From Cervus elaphus (lineage: Eukaryota; Chordata; Mammalia; Artiodactyla; Cervidae), in NCBI RefSeq assembly GCF_910594005.1, contig NC_057845.1, positions 5,862,001 to 5,926,000 on the forward strand: DNA of 64,000 nt, in the 5' to 3' direction. Under the pieces are notes generated by a model that was given only the letters and a program-made list of their open reading frames with translations, did not search any database and was not told where the DNA came from. Every line of letters starts with the position of its first letter. The first letter of the stretch is position 1. The position numbers and the translations under genes are program-made. Of the stretch, positions 32,316-44,277 are shown piece by piece.

Positions 32316-32504
32316 CTACAACATTGTTCAAGAAGTAACAAATAACACACTTTCACATAAAACATTTTTTCATGTGGTTAATATCAAGACTACAAATAAA
32401 AGTATCTGTTAAAAAAATTTTAAAAATAATAGTATTTGAAGAAAAGTACTCAGAAATAACAATTAATGGTGATGATGAAGCTAATAAGAAAGCAAGAAAA
32501 AAGC

Positions 32505-32690
32505 ATGTCTATTTATTATGCAACAACTGATTATACAGTGCTTCCTAAGTTTCAGGCTCTAGCCCAAATGCTTTATAAGTATTAGCTCATTTAATTCCCA
32601 AAACACCCATTATCACCATTACTATCTCCATCTTACAGATAAGGAAACTGAGACATAAGAGGCCATCACTTGCCCACCAGCAAAAACTAG
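32505..32690 (-). mobile_element. MIR SINE
   Basis: 'ttagctcatttaattcccaa' and 'cttacagataaggaaactga' mark the reverse MIR core. Confidence 0.75.
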
Positions 32691-32967
32691 TAATCATGGG
32701 AAGACAAGAAAGTCAAATTGAAAAGACTCTCAAAGGAATATTATCAGAAGATGGAATTAAAATTCTCCTTCCACAGCTAACCAGCCTGACCACATAACCA
32801 GCTGGTGTGCACTCGTCTCTAAGCACCTTGCAAAGCTGTGGCCTTAATTCTGCCCTCCCTTTTGACTGCACAGAGTTCCTGCATCTCTCAAACACATTGG
32901 AAAGGGGTTCATTGCTTCTTTTTGCTTCCACAAAATATTAGAATCAATACTCAGTTATCTAACAAAT

Positions 32968-33008
32968 ATATGTGTGTGTGTGTATATATGTATATATATA
33001 TATATAAC
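32968..33008. repeat. TG/TA microsatellite
   Basis: 'tatgtgtgtgtgtgtatata' followed by pure (ta)n. Confidence 0.92.
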
Positions 33009-33479
33009 CAGTTATGAAACACTAGAAGATACAATTTATTATTTTTTCAGATCTCAAAATCAACATCCAAAATAAGACATCTAGTATTTATACTAGAACT
33101 AAAATTCATGAATGACCAATGGAACTATTCTCAATGTTGCATAATTCAGACAAGCAAAAAACTCGTCTCTTCACTGTCCTGGGCTCTATAATGATTTTTC
33201 ACATATATGCATAAATCTGACACTAACAACAATTGTTTTGCAGACTAGAAATCTAAAATTTAGAGAATTAAATTCACCTGCATAAGTTCATGTTAAAAAC
33301 CAGTTCCTTGGATTCTTTCCAAGGTTTCATAACAATAAAGTAGTTCAATGTGAGGGAAATGGCATAGTGAGGCCTAAATAGGGTTTATTGTTTTACTTGT
33401 GTAAGTATTTTCTTAAATGTTTAATAGTTCATTCTGGAGATGCCATTAAGAGCTATAAACACAGATTGTATACTAAATC
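33009..33479. other. Nothing recognised
   Basis: AT-rich, no gene or repeat identified. Confidence 0.4.
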
Positions 33480-33876
33480 AATTAGCATATTTTCAATCAC
33501 AAATAACAGAAAATCCAACACAAACTGGCTTCAATAATAAGGAAATATATTGGTTTTCATAATTCCAAGACCAGAAGTAGATTCAGGGTTAGTTTAACCC
33601 AGCAGCCTGTTCAGTTTTCCCGGGACTCTCTTGGTTCTGCTCCTCAGCCTATGGCAGCTTCATCCTCAGGCTGGTGTCAAGATGGTCGCGCACAGACCAA
33701 ATACAGAAGATGCTACTGTCTTTCTTTCTGTCACTTTCTGGACCATGAGAAACTTTCCCCTAGAAACACCTAGAACATGTCATCTTGCATCTCTCTAGAC
33801 TAAAGTCTGTCAGCTGCCTATTCCTCAGCCAACCTTTGAGGTCAGAGGAACACCCTGTGCTAACTGGTTTTGCTGT
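33480..33876 (+). repeat. Old interspersed repeat, family not named
   Basis: 'ataacagaaaatccaacaca', 'aactggcttcaataataagg' and 'atcctcaggctggtgtcaag' are words of a common mammalian repeat that I cannot name. Confidence 0.45.
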
Positions 33877-34040
33877 TGTTTAGTCGCTCAGTCATGTCCA
33901 ACTCTTTGTGACTGCATGGACTGCAGCACTCCAGGCTTCCCTGTCCTTCACCATCTCCCAGAATTAGCTCAAACTCATATCCATAAGTCGGTGATGCCAT
34001 CCTACCATCTCACCCTCTGTTGCCTCCTTCTCCTCTATTT
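33877..34040 (-). mobile_element. BovB LINE 3'-end fragment
   Basis: 'tagtcgctcagtcatgtcca', 'cactccaggcttccctgtcc', 'ataagtcggtgatgccatcc' in reverse BovB order; stops short of the coding region. Confidence 0.85.
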
Positions 34041-34673
34041 CTGAACAAATCACTAGCAAGGGGGATTGCATTGTTAAACTTGTCTTGGATAAAGCACAGG
34101 TTACTTTGGAGTTGGGATTAATCTTCTTAACTTCATAGTTGTTACACAACAGAGCGATGAAAGGGATCAGGAAAAAGCATTTGTCGCTGTTTTTGGCTGA
34201 GCAGCTCTGAACCTCCTTCTTATGTTGGGGACAAGAATCTGGATTTATTTCTCAAGATTATAAATCCTGGTGGAAAGCAGATTCTAATACCCATCATTAA
34301 AAGTGAAAAATAGATTTTGTCACTCCTCAGATGCTTTTGTAGCTAGGATGTGGGCAAATGACCTAGATTTAGCCAACTGGACACTTTCCCTTTCCTCAGC
34401 CATCCCCAGAGAGTGAATCAGGAGCAAGTGACCCAAGGAAGCAGGGCCAAAATAGAATCTGAATGGTCTGGCTAGCAGGGCTCTTTCATCATGGCTAAAT
34501 GACCATGGAATTTCTAAGGTCCAAAATCATAAGGAGCCCACTCATGTCTGACAAATCAGAGCAATGGTCTGAGACACTTCAATAGAGATTCTCGAATCCT
34601 AGACATGAAGTAGTTTATAGACCCAGAGCCTCTTGAATGAAGGAACTACTGATGAATAACTACAATCTCACTG
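34041..34673. other. Nothing recognised
   Basis: Non-coding intergenic sequence with no clear repeat. Confidence 0.4.
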
Positions 34674-34888
34674 TCGTCATTTTAGTCACTCAGTCATGTC
34701 CGATTCTTTTGCTAACCCAAGGACTGTAGCCCCTCCAGGCTCCTTTGTCCATGGAATTTCCCAGGCAAGAATACTGGAGTGGATTGCCATTTCCTTCTCC
34801 AGGGGATCTTCCCAATCCAGGGATTGAATCTTAGTCTCCTGCATTGACAGGCAGATTCTTTACCACTGTACCATCTGGGAAGCCCAGA
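34674..34888 (-). mobile_element. Bov-tA SINE
   Basis: 'tagtcactcagtcatgtccg', 'caagaatactggagtggatt', 'cctgcattgacaggcagatt' and 'gggaagccc' on the plus strand. Confidence 0.9.
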
Positions 34889-35478
34889 TCTACAATAAGA
34901 TCATAAATATGTATTGAAAATCCTCATCCCGATCTTCCTCTAAAACAGTTACCATCATTAGTCAGGGTAAATGTGTACTAAAGAAAGGAAGTACCTAGAT
35001 CTTCAGAGGATTATCACAAACTGGTTCATTACTAATTCCTATGGAAACAGAATGCCACTGTTGTCTACCAGTCAGAGAGAAGATTATGGGCAATAAGGTA
35101 ATAAATTGATTTGTTTGTCTTCATTAGGCTCAATGAGCCCCCAAATCTGTGTTCATTTCCTCGGCTTATGAAGTTATAACTGGAACTGATACATACAGCA
35201 AAGATCAATTCTCCACACTGGCTCTCTAGTCCATGAAGTAAGGGCTATTACGATAGGAATGGTCAAGTGCAAACTCTCCATATATAAAATAGCACATCAT
35301 AAGTGATATCACATCCCTAGAAGGATTTCAGAGATTAAAAAGTCTGAAAGACCAAAGATGATGATTGCTACCACATTCCGATTTAACTTTCTAGATTGGT
35401 CAGTGAAGAAAACCAGGTGGGTCTTAGAGAGTGACAATAGATTATTATAATCTTATTTAATTACATCTACCATCTCAG

Positions 35479-35609
35479 GAGAAGGAAATGGCAACCCACT
35501 CCAATATTCTTGCCTGGAGAATTCCATGGATGGAAGAGCCTGGTGGGCTACAGCCCACAGGGTCGCAAAGAGTCGGACACGACTGAGTGACTTCACTTCA
35601 CTTCACTTC
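35479..35609 (+). mobile_element. Bov-A SINE monomer with target duplication
   Basis: 'gagaaggaaatggcaaccca' to 'gacacgactgagtgacttca' with a (cttca)n tail. Flanked by 'accatctcag' at 35469-35478 and 35610-35619. No tRNA head: a clean solitary Bov-A insertion. Confidence 0.92.
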
Positions 35610-35619
35610 ACCATCTCAG

Positions 35620-36284
35620 CAGGCTTCATTTAACAAAAGCAAATATACAGAGACCCTGGCTGTTGGTATGCATCTACGGATTTGCCAAAATGTGTTTTCT
35701 GTATTTCAGCACATAAAGAAAACCAGAAGCAAGTGTTTGCTTGCTTGTTTTACCTGGCAAGGACAATAGTACACTTTTATTATCTTACCTCATTAAGTTA
35801 CTTCTCTGGTTTTGTGTTACAGTTGGGTCTGCAGGGACCTCAATTGTCCAAAGGACATCAAGTTGAGAGAATCTAGGAAGCTGAAGCAGCAGACACCCAG
35901 GATGATTGGATTAGACAATTCACATCAAAGGGTGAGACATAAGTCTCAAAAAACTACACTGGATTTATGGCAGTGGATTTGAGGAAGAGGTGGGGGAAAG
36001 GGTCTAATAATGGAGGAAATATAGGGCTCTGTCTCCAAAATGAAGAGTAAGTTGTTTTACCTCGCAAGCCCCATCACTAGGAATCAGGTGCCATGTTTGT
36101 GGGCTTTAGACTTGTACAATACATTGCCATCTGACTCCATGGGTGACTCAACTCTCAGTTTGGAGAATGATATGGTTCAGAGCTGGTCCAGGCTATAGTA
36201 CCAGCAACTCTGCCATTTAGCACTTGTGACCCAGCTGATCCAATGAGGCCTGACATGTCTCTGGCCAATTGGGAAGCAATAGAG
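35620..36284. other. Nothing recognised
   Basis: No gene or repeat identified. Confidence 0.4.
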
Positions 36285-36431
36285 TCCAGGATGAGATGGA
36301 TGGCACCACTGACTGAATGGACATGAGTTTGAGCAAACTCTAGGAGACAGTGAAGGACAGGGAAGCCTGGCGTGCTGCACTTCATGGGGTTGCAAACAAT
36401 CAGACACAACTTAGGGACCGAACAACAACAG
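36285..36431 (+). mobile_element. BovB LINE 3'-end fragment
   Basis: 'gatgagatggatggcaccac', 'ggacatgagtttgagcaaac', 'gcctggcgtgctgcacttca' and an '(aac)n' end in forward BovB order. Confidence 0.87.
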
Positions 36432-36554
36432 AGTCTGTGGCAGGCCCTGATAGAAGAACCAAAATAGACAACCATATGGATCTAGGAAAAGCCAAGAACT
36501 CTGAGCAAGTAACAAACCTTTAGAGAGCTGGCTCCAGGCTTACTATACTGCAAG

Positions 36555-36800
36555 GCAACATGATATAGTGAGTGAGTGCTTGTCAGCCTCCAGGCTGCCG
36601 GAGTTTGAATCTCATCTCTGTCACTCACCAGCTGTGAGGCTGTGGACCACAGCTTATCTTCCTTTTGCCTCAGTTCCCCACCCATTAAGCTGGCTTAACA
36701 GTAGGGACTTGTTGAGAGGATTAAATATGCTCACGCTTGAGAAGTGCCTGGCATGGTATCTAGCACACGTTGAGTGCTCCATAAATATTAGTTATCACAT
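36555..36800 (+). mobile_element. MIR SINE, near full length
   Basis: 'gagtttgaatctcatctctg', 'caccagctgtgaggctgtgg', 'agaggattaaatatgctcac', 'agtgcctggcatggtatcta' and 'gagtgctccataaatattag' give the whole MIR order. Confidence 0.82.
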
Positions 36801-37238
36801 CCAGTATGTTGAACAAGCATGGATCATGCCACAAACAAAACCTTAGTTGTGGGTTTCCCCTCAATCCTTCAAGCTCTTCTCAGTGGAATTTATCTTCTCA
36901 TCAAAAAAGCCTAGATGAAATTCTAGGAAGTCCCATAGCTTTTCTACTCATTTCTAGGTAATACACGAGTCATGTTAAGTCACAATTTCAATTTATTAGT
37001 TAGAATGTCAGAAAACTCAACTTGACAGTGTTAAGCCTTTACCCTACCTTGACCTTCTGGCTGGAAGTTTCTGCTCCCCCTCTTCCCCTGCTCACGTCCT
37101 CCCCAGATTGCCAGTTGTTGCTGCGGTGACACTGGGGCAAAGCAGGGGTGGGCAAGGAGGAAACAAGGGGTCTAGACCAGCTCTCATTCGGCTGGTGTCT
37201 TCATGCTGAGTCTCAGGGCTGGCTGTTTCTAATCGGCT
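36801..37238. other. Nothing recognised
   Basis: Ordinary intergenic sequence. Confidence 0.4.
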
Positions 37239-37250
37239 CATTTGTGGACT

Positions 37251-37466
37251 CTTTTTTTTTTTTTTTTTTTCATTTATTTTTATTAGTTGGAGGCTAATTA
37301 CTTTACAATATTGTAGTGGTTTTTGTCATACATTGGCATGCATCAGCCATGGATTTACATGTATTCCCCATCCCGATCCCCCCTCCCACCTCCCTCTCCA
37401 CCCAATTCCTCTAGGTCTTCCCAGTGCATCAGGCCAGAGCACTTGTCTCATGCATCCAGCCTGGGC
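37251..37466 (-). mobile_element. Ruminant L1 3'-UTR insertion with 12-bp target duplication
   Basis: Poly(T) at the left (A-tail on the minus strand), then 'attagttggaggctaattac' and 'cttcccagtgcatcaggcca'. Flanked by identical 'catttgtggact' at 37239-37250 and 37467-37478. Strongly 5'-truncated, recent copy. Confidence 0.9.
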
Positions 37467-37478
37467 CATTTGTGGACT

Positions 37479-37917
37479 ATTTAAAGGTTTTCTTCTGGAC
37501 CCTTTTCTCCTCTTCTTTGACCATGAAGGATGTATCTATTCTGTGTGGTCCCTTACATCATCTTCTTTAATCTCTGGGCAAGCAACACCTGGTCAACTCT
37601 GCCTAGGTCTCCAAGTGGCTTGTCCAGTAAGACCCTAAATGAACCTCATCACCACTTTCTGTCCCCCATTCAGTCCTGACTGGTTCTCAGGAAACACTCA
37701 GAGTCATTTCCCCTACCCATCCTGGATCCAGGCATCACAGAATTGTTTCTGCCATCAGAAAAGGGCTCACCCTCTAGATTTCTTAGGAGTCAGATCCCAG
37801 CCCATGGGTTACCTTTGTTGCCTTAGACATGGTTTATACCTGTTTCCAACATCCACAGAATTCACTTCAGTACTCTCCCACCGACCCCTGAAGTCTTTCT
37901 GAGGCATGAGATTAGAA
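37479..37917. other. Nothing recognised
   Basis: Two overlapping 87-101-codon plus-strand frames here have no domain or conserved look and are probably chance. Confidence 0.4.
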
Positions 37918-38385
37918 CAGAGGTCAGCAAACTTTTCCTGAAGAGAGCTGGGTAGCATATCTTAGACTTTGTAGGCTCCAGGTCTGTGTCGTAACTACTC
38001 AATTCCGCATTGTAGCTTGAAACACAATCTATAGACAACACATAACCCAATCAGCATGACTGTGTCCCAGTGAAACTATACTTATGAAAAGGTGATGCTG
38101 AAGCTCCAATACTTTGGCCACCTGATGCAAAGAGCTGACTCACTGGAAAAGACCCCAATGCTGGGAAAGACTGAAGGCGGGAGAAGGGGGAAACAGAGGA
38201 TGAGATGGTTGGAGGGCATCACTGACTCAATGAACATGAGCTTGCACAAACTCTGGGAGATAGTGAAGGATAGGGAAGCCTGGCATGCTGCAGTCCATAG
38301 GATTGCAAAGAGTCGAATATGATTTAGCAATTCAACAACAACGACAACCAGGTTTGGCCTGCAGGCAAAAGCTTGCCAATCCCTG
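37918..38385 (+). mobile_element. hAT/Charlie-type relic split by BovB
   Basis: Left part 37918-38091 ('gaggtcagcaaacttttcct', 'agtgaaactatacttatgaa'), right part 38346-38385 ('ccaggtttggcctgcaggca'). Same family as 32078-32315, interrupted by a BovB piece. Confidence 0.65.
38092..38345 (+). mobile_element. BovB LINE 3'-end insertion
   Basis: 'gatgctgaagctccaatact', 'gatgagatggttggagggca', 'catgctgcagtccatagga' and '(aac)n' end. Forward strand, nested in the DNA-transposon relic. Confidence 0.9.
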
Positions 38386-38465
38386 GGTTAGAGGTAGCAT
38401 TCCTCCATTCTTCATTTCACTTCCCAAATAGATGGGGTGGAAGCCTGAGAAAGACAGTCACTTTT

Positions 38466-38600
38466 TAAAAAGTATTTATTTATCTATTTATGTATTTGGC
38501 CGAGCCAGGTCTTAGTTGCGGCAGACTAGATCTGGCCGAACTTGGGCAGCCTGCATTGGAAGCACAGAGTGTTAGCCACTGGACCACCAGGGAAGTCCCA
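38466..38600 (-). mobile_element. tRNA-Glu-derived SINE (CHR type)
   Basis: 'gtatttggccgagccaggtc' and terminal 'gaccaccagggaagtccc' on the plus strand give a minus-strand CHR copy with its A-tail at the left. Confidence 0.8.
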
Positions 38601-39964
38601 ACAGCCACTTTCTCATTTCCAATCCTTACACCAAATCCTCTCTCTTTGTACCCTGACCACTTTTATCACCTCATAGTGGGGAAGAGTGTTTAAGAGTTTA
38701 GGAAACACTTTCTCAGACATTTCCCTTGAAAATGTTCACACATGGACTTGCTTCACAATCACTTTGGTAACATATCAAACTGGTACCTTAATTGAAAACG
38801 AGGCAGGAAATGTTTCAGATGCATTGAGCTGGAAGTGGCTGCAGACTCCAGCTGGCACGTCCAGTAGAGAGCTGAAGGTTGTGCCTTGAAAGTCACAGGA
38901 TGAACTGGGCAGAGTTCCTTTCTTAAGAAAGGTATAGCTATTCTAACAAATGCTGTCTTGCTTTCTAAAAGAATGTGGTGCACACCCTCAATTTCCTTGT
39001 TAACTGGGGTCTGACATCACGGCAACCTTGTGGTGACTTACTGTGAAAAGGATGCCAGTGGGGGGCCGGGGGGGTGGTGGTGGTGGCTATGGAAGTGCCT
39101 AGAACCGGTTTCTTTTAAAATGAATGGCCCTGACAGTTTTGTCTTGATGAGTTCTTGTGTCTGCTTTCTACGGATTTTTCTGTCTCCTTCCTCACTGTGA
39201 GCCCTGTCGGCAGCCGCTTGGTTTTGCTGTGTTTACCGTTCTCCAGCAGCCTCCTTCCCTATTTCACTGTTTTTAATGTGCTTGGACTTAAAAGACTCAA
39301 GGTATTATAATTGTTGGATAATGGTAAGAGTGAGGGCTGAGTGATTGTCCAGTCGGTGGCAGGTATGATCTTTATACGTGGGCAATAAGACATCTATTTT
39401 GGCTGTTTGAAGACTTGTGTTTGTTTAGCTGGAACATCCATTGTGGCTGCTTCCAGACATTATCTGCTCACTCGCCCTTCATTTACTTACCGTTTGCTTG
39501 AATGCAGGTGCTCAACCATGTTGCTGATACTTTGCCATTCCACCCCTCAAATGACCTTTGTTTTGGATGGGGTTGGAGCCGCTTTTTTAATCTTCCAATT
39601 GATTTATGTACATCTGTGAGTATGCACAGATGTACAGAATTTCATGTAAATGCATATAAATACAAATACTCATTTATACAAATATTCTATGTATCTTTAG
39701 AACATTTGTGTGTGTGCACTTCCATCCTCTCCCGCTTCATCCACAGTAGGGCTCCTTTCCCAGCTGTGATGGAGCATGTGCCAACAGCTGGATATATGGA
39801 TATATATATAGTCACACAGCACACACACCCAGTGTCTTTAGATGGCAGTCAATCTTTGTTGTTCATTCAACAGCCATACCTTAGGGCTCTCCCTCACCCT
39901 CCTTTTTTTTTAATTTTTTTTTTTTAAATGAGGACCATTTTTAAGGTCCTTAATGAATCTGTTA
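38601..39964. other. Intergenic, nothing recognised apart from low-complexity runs
   Basis: Contains a G-rich tract at 39056-39090 and a poly(T) block at 39902-39926. No gene found. Confidence 0.45.
39056..39090 (+). repeat. G-rich tract, possible G-quadruplex
   Basis: 'gggggccgggggggtggtgg' followed by (tgg)n: at least four G-runs within 30 bases on the plus strand. Confidence 0.6.
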
Positions 39965-40072
39965 CAATGTTGCTTGTGTTTTATGCTTTGTTTTTTGGCT
40001 GCAAGGCATGTGGGATCTTAGCTCCCAGCCAGGGACTGATCCCACATTCCACTGGGCTGCCAGGGAAGTCTC
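39965..40072 (-). mobile_element. tRNA-Glu-derived SINE (CHR type)
   Basis: 'gctgcaaggcatgtgggatc', 'gccagggactgatcccacat', 'gctgccagggaagtctc': a minus-strand CHR copy. A CHR-like scrap ('ttggttgtgctgggtcttca') follows at 40118-40150. Confidence 0.72.
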
Positions 40073-40150
40073 TGCACCTCCTTCTTCTTTTCTAAAAATT
40101 ATTATTATTTTTTTTATTTTTGGTTGTGCTGGGTCTTCATTGCTGTGCAT

Positions 40151-40955
40151 GAGCTCTTCCTTCTTCCACTTTCCTTTCCTCATAGCTCATTCCACTATTT
40201 TGGTGCCAACCACATAAAGAGCTTGGAGATAGAGGCTGACACAAAAAGGAACCCACTGGGTCCCTTGGAGACAGAGGAGGATGTCCACATGGAATTTTCT
40301 AGTGGGTAGCTGGTAATACAGTTGTCAACCAGGGGAGATTTCAGATCTGTAAGTGGGAAGGGACAGCGATCACCGAGATGTCAGGTGAAATCTCAGGAAG
40401 GGGAGGACGCTGGCCAGAGAAGGAAAGCAGACCAAGAAGAAAGGAAGAGTTTTGTACAGTATCGTTAGTTTATACTTGCTCCGGAAAGCATACAGGCTAA
40501 AGCATTAGAAACAATGCTGTTTCCTCTTGAACTCTTTATCTATGAGCGTTTTTCTGGGCTCTTCAGGAGTGAGCTGCTTTCTATTTTCCACCCCTACAGA
40601 CTGTAGCCAGCATTCAAGAGAATGTGTTGACATGTGAAGGGCACAGAATTAACTGGAATATTGCTTTCTGAACGTCATCTTTTCTTTCTTCTGAATTGAT
40701 TTCCTCTACTCTTTTTAAAAACAAGTTTGTTTGGAATGGCTTTTAAGAACTATTTCCACACCCACATTATGAACACGTGAATCTAAGTCAATGTTCTTTG
40801 AGCGAAGGAAAGTCTGCAGGTGGATAAAATGTCTTGCTGACTTCTGTTGCATGTGTTTGATTTGCCAGCCATCTTTTTAATAGGCTGCATTCCTACTGCT
40901 TCAAGGTCTGCTCACAAAGGAGGGTCCTTGTGTATTTTTGTTATTTGCCCAAAAT
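40151..40955. other. Nothing recognised
   Basis: Non-coding sequence with no clear repeat. Confidence 0.4.
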
Positions 40956-41320
40956 TTCCTATTGGATGATTTGATTTGTGTGCCTGGAGAGACAGAGATG
41001 GAAGTCTGGCAGTAGCTCTGCAAATGGCTGCCAGGCTTCCCTAGTGGCTGAGATGGTAAGGAATCTGCCTGCCAGGCAGGAGACCCAGGTTTGATCCCTG
41101 GGTTGGGAAGATTCCCTGGAGAAGGGCATGGCAACCCACTCCAGTATTCTTGCCTGGAAAATTTCATGGGCTGATGAGCCTGGCAGGCTACAGTCCATGG
41201 TATCACAGAGTCGGGCACGACTGAGCAACTAACACTTTCACTTCCTATTGGAGGATTTGATTTGTATGCCTGGAGAGACAGAGATGGAAGTCCAGCAGTG
41301 GCTCTGCAAATGGTTGCCAG
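40956..41320. repeat. 79-bp direct repeats flanking a SINE
   Basis: 40956-41034 and 41242-41320 are the same 79-bp sequence ('gatttgatttgt...gcctggagagacagagatgg' part) differing at about six positions. They border the Bov-tA at 41035-41241 exactly. Confidence 0.88.
41035..41241 (+). mobile_element. Bov-tA SINE between long direct repeats
   Basis: 'gcttccctagtggctgagat', 'ccaggtttgatccctgggtt', body, then 'agagtcgggcacgactgagc' and a (actttc) end. Confidence 0.92.
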
Positions 41321-41527
41321 ATGTCCTGAAGCAAACAGAGGTGCTGCCATCTTCTGAACTTAAAATTTGCAGTAAATGCTGCCAAGGCACCCAAAGCCTA
41401 GCTGATAACATATTCCCTAAACAACTTGTCTAAAAGACCTCCCAAACACTATCAACTCAAAAACCAAACAACCCTATTCAGAAGAGCACCCCCCACATCT
41501 AAATTATCTACGTCACACAGAAGGACG

Positions 41528-41692
41528 TGTGCTCAGTCTCATCTGACTCTTTGCAATCCCACGGACTGTACCCCGCCAGGCTCCTTTGTCCATGAAATTC
41601 TCCAGGCAAGAATACTGGAGTGGGTTGCCATTTCCTTCTCCAAGAAATCTTCCTGACCCAGGGATCGAATCACATCTCTTGCTGTCTGCGCC
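41528..41692 (-). mobile_element. Bov-tA SINE, head missing or decayed
   Basis: 'tgctcagtctcatctgactc', 'caagaatactggagtgggtt', 'gacccagggatcgaatcaca'; the tRNA-like end is poorly kept. Confidence 0.83.
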
Positions 41693-41723
41693 ACTTAAAA
41701 AGTCCTCAAACTTAAGGATGGTG

Positions 41724-41936
41724 CTGGGTGCTCAGTTGTGTCCGCCTCTTTTCAACCCCATGGACTATAGCCCACCAGGCTCCTCTGTCTATGGGATTCT
41801 CCAGGCAAGAATACTGGAGTGGGTGGCCATTCCCTTCACCAGGGGACCTTCCCAATCCAGGGATCGGACTCGTGTCTCTTGTGTCTCCTGCATTGGCAGG
41901 TGGGTTCTTTACCACTGCGCCACCTGGGATAGCTAG
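41724..41936 (-). mobile_element. Bov-tA SINE
   Basis: 'gggtgctcagttgtgtccgc', 'caagaatactggagtgggtg', 'ctcctgcattggcaggtggg', 'gcgccacctggga'. A short 'tgtctctt' duplication is internal. Confidence 0.9.
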
Positions 41937-42059
41937 TGGAAAGTTGCTATAAAACATAAGGATATCAGATGTCAAATCTTGTTCCTTGTACATTCAAATC
42001 TCAATAGAATGGTGCATAGAAAATGTCTTCCTCTGGGCCATCATTCCCTCAGTTCTCAA

Positions 42060-42195
42060 GCGGACTTCCCTGATGGTCCAGTGGCTAAGACTCCAGACTC
42101 CATATATGATGCCTGGGTTTGATCCCTGGTCTGGGAACTAGATCTCATATGCTGAATCTTAAGATCCAGCATAGTCAAATAAAGAAATATTTTTT
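42060..42195 (+). mobile_element. tRNA-Glu-derived SINE (CHR type)
   Basis: 'cggacttccctgatggtcca', 'cctgggtttgatccctggtc', tail 'gtcaaataaagaaatat'. Confidence 0.82.
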
Positions 42196-42614
42196 TAAGA
42201 TAGCACTGAGTCTCAAATGCAAAATATCTGAAGCTGAAGCCACCACCTTCCCCCCAGCTCAAGACTTCAAACTTCCTTAGCCAAATCCACTTCCCTGAAT
42301 CACAAGAGTAAAGAAGACTGCAGGTATGAATTGGGGGAGAAGGAACTCCATTAGACTTTGTAGATCCCTTTTTAAATTCTGCTGCTGTTCACAGAAAGAG
42401 GGAAAGGAAAGGCAAGGGCACACAGACCTTTTTTTTTTTTTTTTTGCCTTTTCAGATAATAGCAATGTAAGACGTGCTGGGGTCACGGAAGCATATGGTG
42501 GGAGATGTTGAGTCTGGCTGGGAGGAGAAGAGGGAAGCTGTTCAGCACAGTGCCTGACACAAAGTAGGTATCTGAGAAGTGATTGATAACTGAAAGGAAG
42601 TATCATCCGAACGG

Positions 42615-42826
42615 GCTTCCCTGGTGGCTGACACAGTAAAGAATCCACCTGCCAGTGCAGGAGGCCTGGGTTCGATCCCTGGGTTGGGAAGATTCCCCTA
42701 AAGGGAATGGCAACCCACTCCAGTATTCTCACCTGGAGAATTCCATGGACAGAGGAGCCTGGCAGGCTACAGTTCACGGGGTTGCGAAGAGTCAGACATG
42801 ACTGAGTAACACACACATACACAATG
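42615..42826 (+). mobile_element. Bov-tA SINE
   Basis: 'gggcttccctggtggctgac', 'gcctgggttcgatccctggg', body, then 'agagtcagacatgactgagt' and an (ac)n-rich tail. Confidence 0.92.
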
Positions 42827-43820
42827 TCTGAACATCAACCAGATGCTAAATCGGCCTGCCTACACGAGAAGCAGGGAGGGATTTTACATAAGCACAAAGG
42901 TGGATCCAGGGCAGTGTCCAGGGAATGACCAAACTCAGGAGGGCCCCTGGCCATAGGCTGGAAACATGGTGTAGGAGTCTTGGACAGGCTTCGGCAGACA
43001 ATGGATATCCAGAAGGGCCAAGAAGAAGATCTTCTAAGAACTGTATTTTCTAATGCAATGGCCCTATGGATAACTACTCCTACAGAAGCCAAATGGGTTT
43101 AAAAAACATAACGGTAGTTCAACGGAGAGATAAAAAAGGGAGTGACATGAAGTAGAGGCCAGATGGGCCCTGAAAGAATATTCTGCTTGTTCCTTCAACA
43201 AAATTAAGAGTGCACGTCTCACATCCAAAAAGAAAGAAGCACAGTCTTCCTTCATTCTGCAGCTCTTCCCTGGGGCCCTCACGAGCTTGCCTTCATAGTC
43301 AAGCCTGTGAAACACCTCCTGCTGCCTTCCGCTGAGTGCACTCCCGCCCACATTCCTGCTGAGGTCCCCGTTGCTCTCAGGTACTTGCCAATCTTTACCT
43401 TGCTGACTTCTAACTCCAGCATCAGAGGAGGCTGGCCTCTCCTGCAGATTCTTTCTCAGCCCTTTCTCCCCTCACACAGCTCAGCTCCCAGCCTCCTCTC
43501 TCCTTGTCTGGTTCAGTGTGCTGTCAGTTTCAGCTCCTCCCATCACCATGTGCACTAATGACTCCCAGACCTCCGCCTCCTCTCAGCATCTCTCCTGACT
43601 CCACTGTTTACCCAACTGCCTCTTAGACATCTTCATTTATTTGCCCCAAGTGGCAGCTCAAACTCCATAGGCCCCAGAAGGAAAGCATCTGGCCTTGGGC
43701 ACAGTAGTTAACTGGGCCTCACTGCCTCAACTCTAAAACAGGGGATTACCTATAGTCACATCATACAGAAGCCCATTAAGCAGATTAAATGAAATAACAC
43801 AGATTAGCATGTCAAATAAG
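42827..43820. other. Intergenic, possible old repeat
   Basis: Pyrimidine-rich central part (43300-43660) reads like a decayed old LINE in reverse, but I cannot support a family. No gene seen. Confidence 0.35.
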
Positions 43821-44045
43821 TGCTTCCCAGGTCGTGCTAGAGGTTAAGAACCCACCTGCCAATGCAGGAGACATAAGTGATTCAGGTTCAATCCTTGGGT
43901 CAGGAAGATCCCTTGGAACAGGAAATGGCAATGCACTCCAGTATTCTTGCCTGGAGAATCCCATGGACAGGGGACTCTAGTGGGCTACAGTCCATCGGGT
44001 CACAAACAGTTGGAAACAACTGAAGTGACTTAGCACACACACTCC
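43821..44045 (+). mobile_element. Bov-tA SINE
   Basis: 'gcttcccaggtcgtgctaga', 'gattcaggttcaatccttgg', 'cttgcctggagaatcccatg', 'aactgaagtgacttagcaca'. Confidence 0.9.
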
Positions 44046-44066
44046 TTCTAATATATCACACAATAC

Positions 44067-44250
44067 CTGGGATGGGAAGATCCCCTCAAGGAGGGTATGG
44101 AAACCCACTCTAGTGTTCCTGCCTGGAGAATCCCATGGACAGAAGAGCCTGGTGGGCTACGGTCCGTAGGGCCACAAAGAGGAGAACAAGACTGAAAGAG
44201 GAGAACAAGACTGAATCAACTTAGCAAGCAGGTGCACACACACACAAAAG
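44067..44250 (+). mobile_element. Bov-tA SINE, head missing, with internal duplication
   Basis: 'gatgggaagatcccctcaag', 'tgcctggagaatcccatgga', then 'agaggagaacaagactgaa' occurs twice in tandem before the tail. Confidence 0.85.
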
Positions 44251-44277
44251 AAAAACAACAAAGACTAGAAAGGAAAA

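Noticed and set aside
37333..37902. Two adjacent 87-101-codon plus-strand frames
   Set aside because: The first begins inside the inverted L1 insertion; neither shows a domain or splice-bounded exon pattern.
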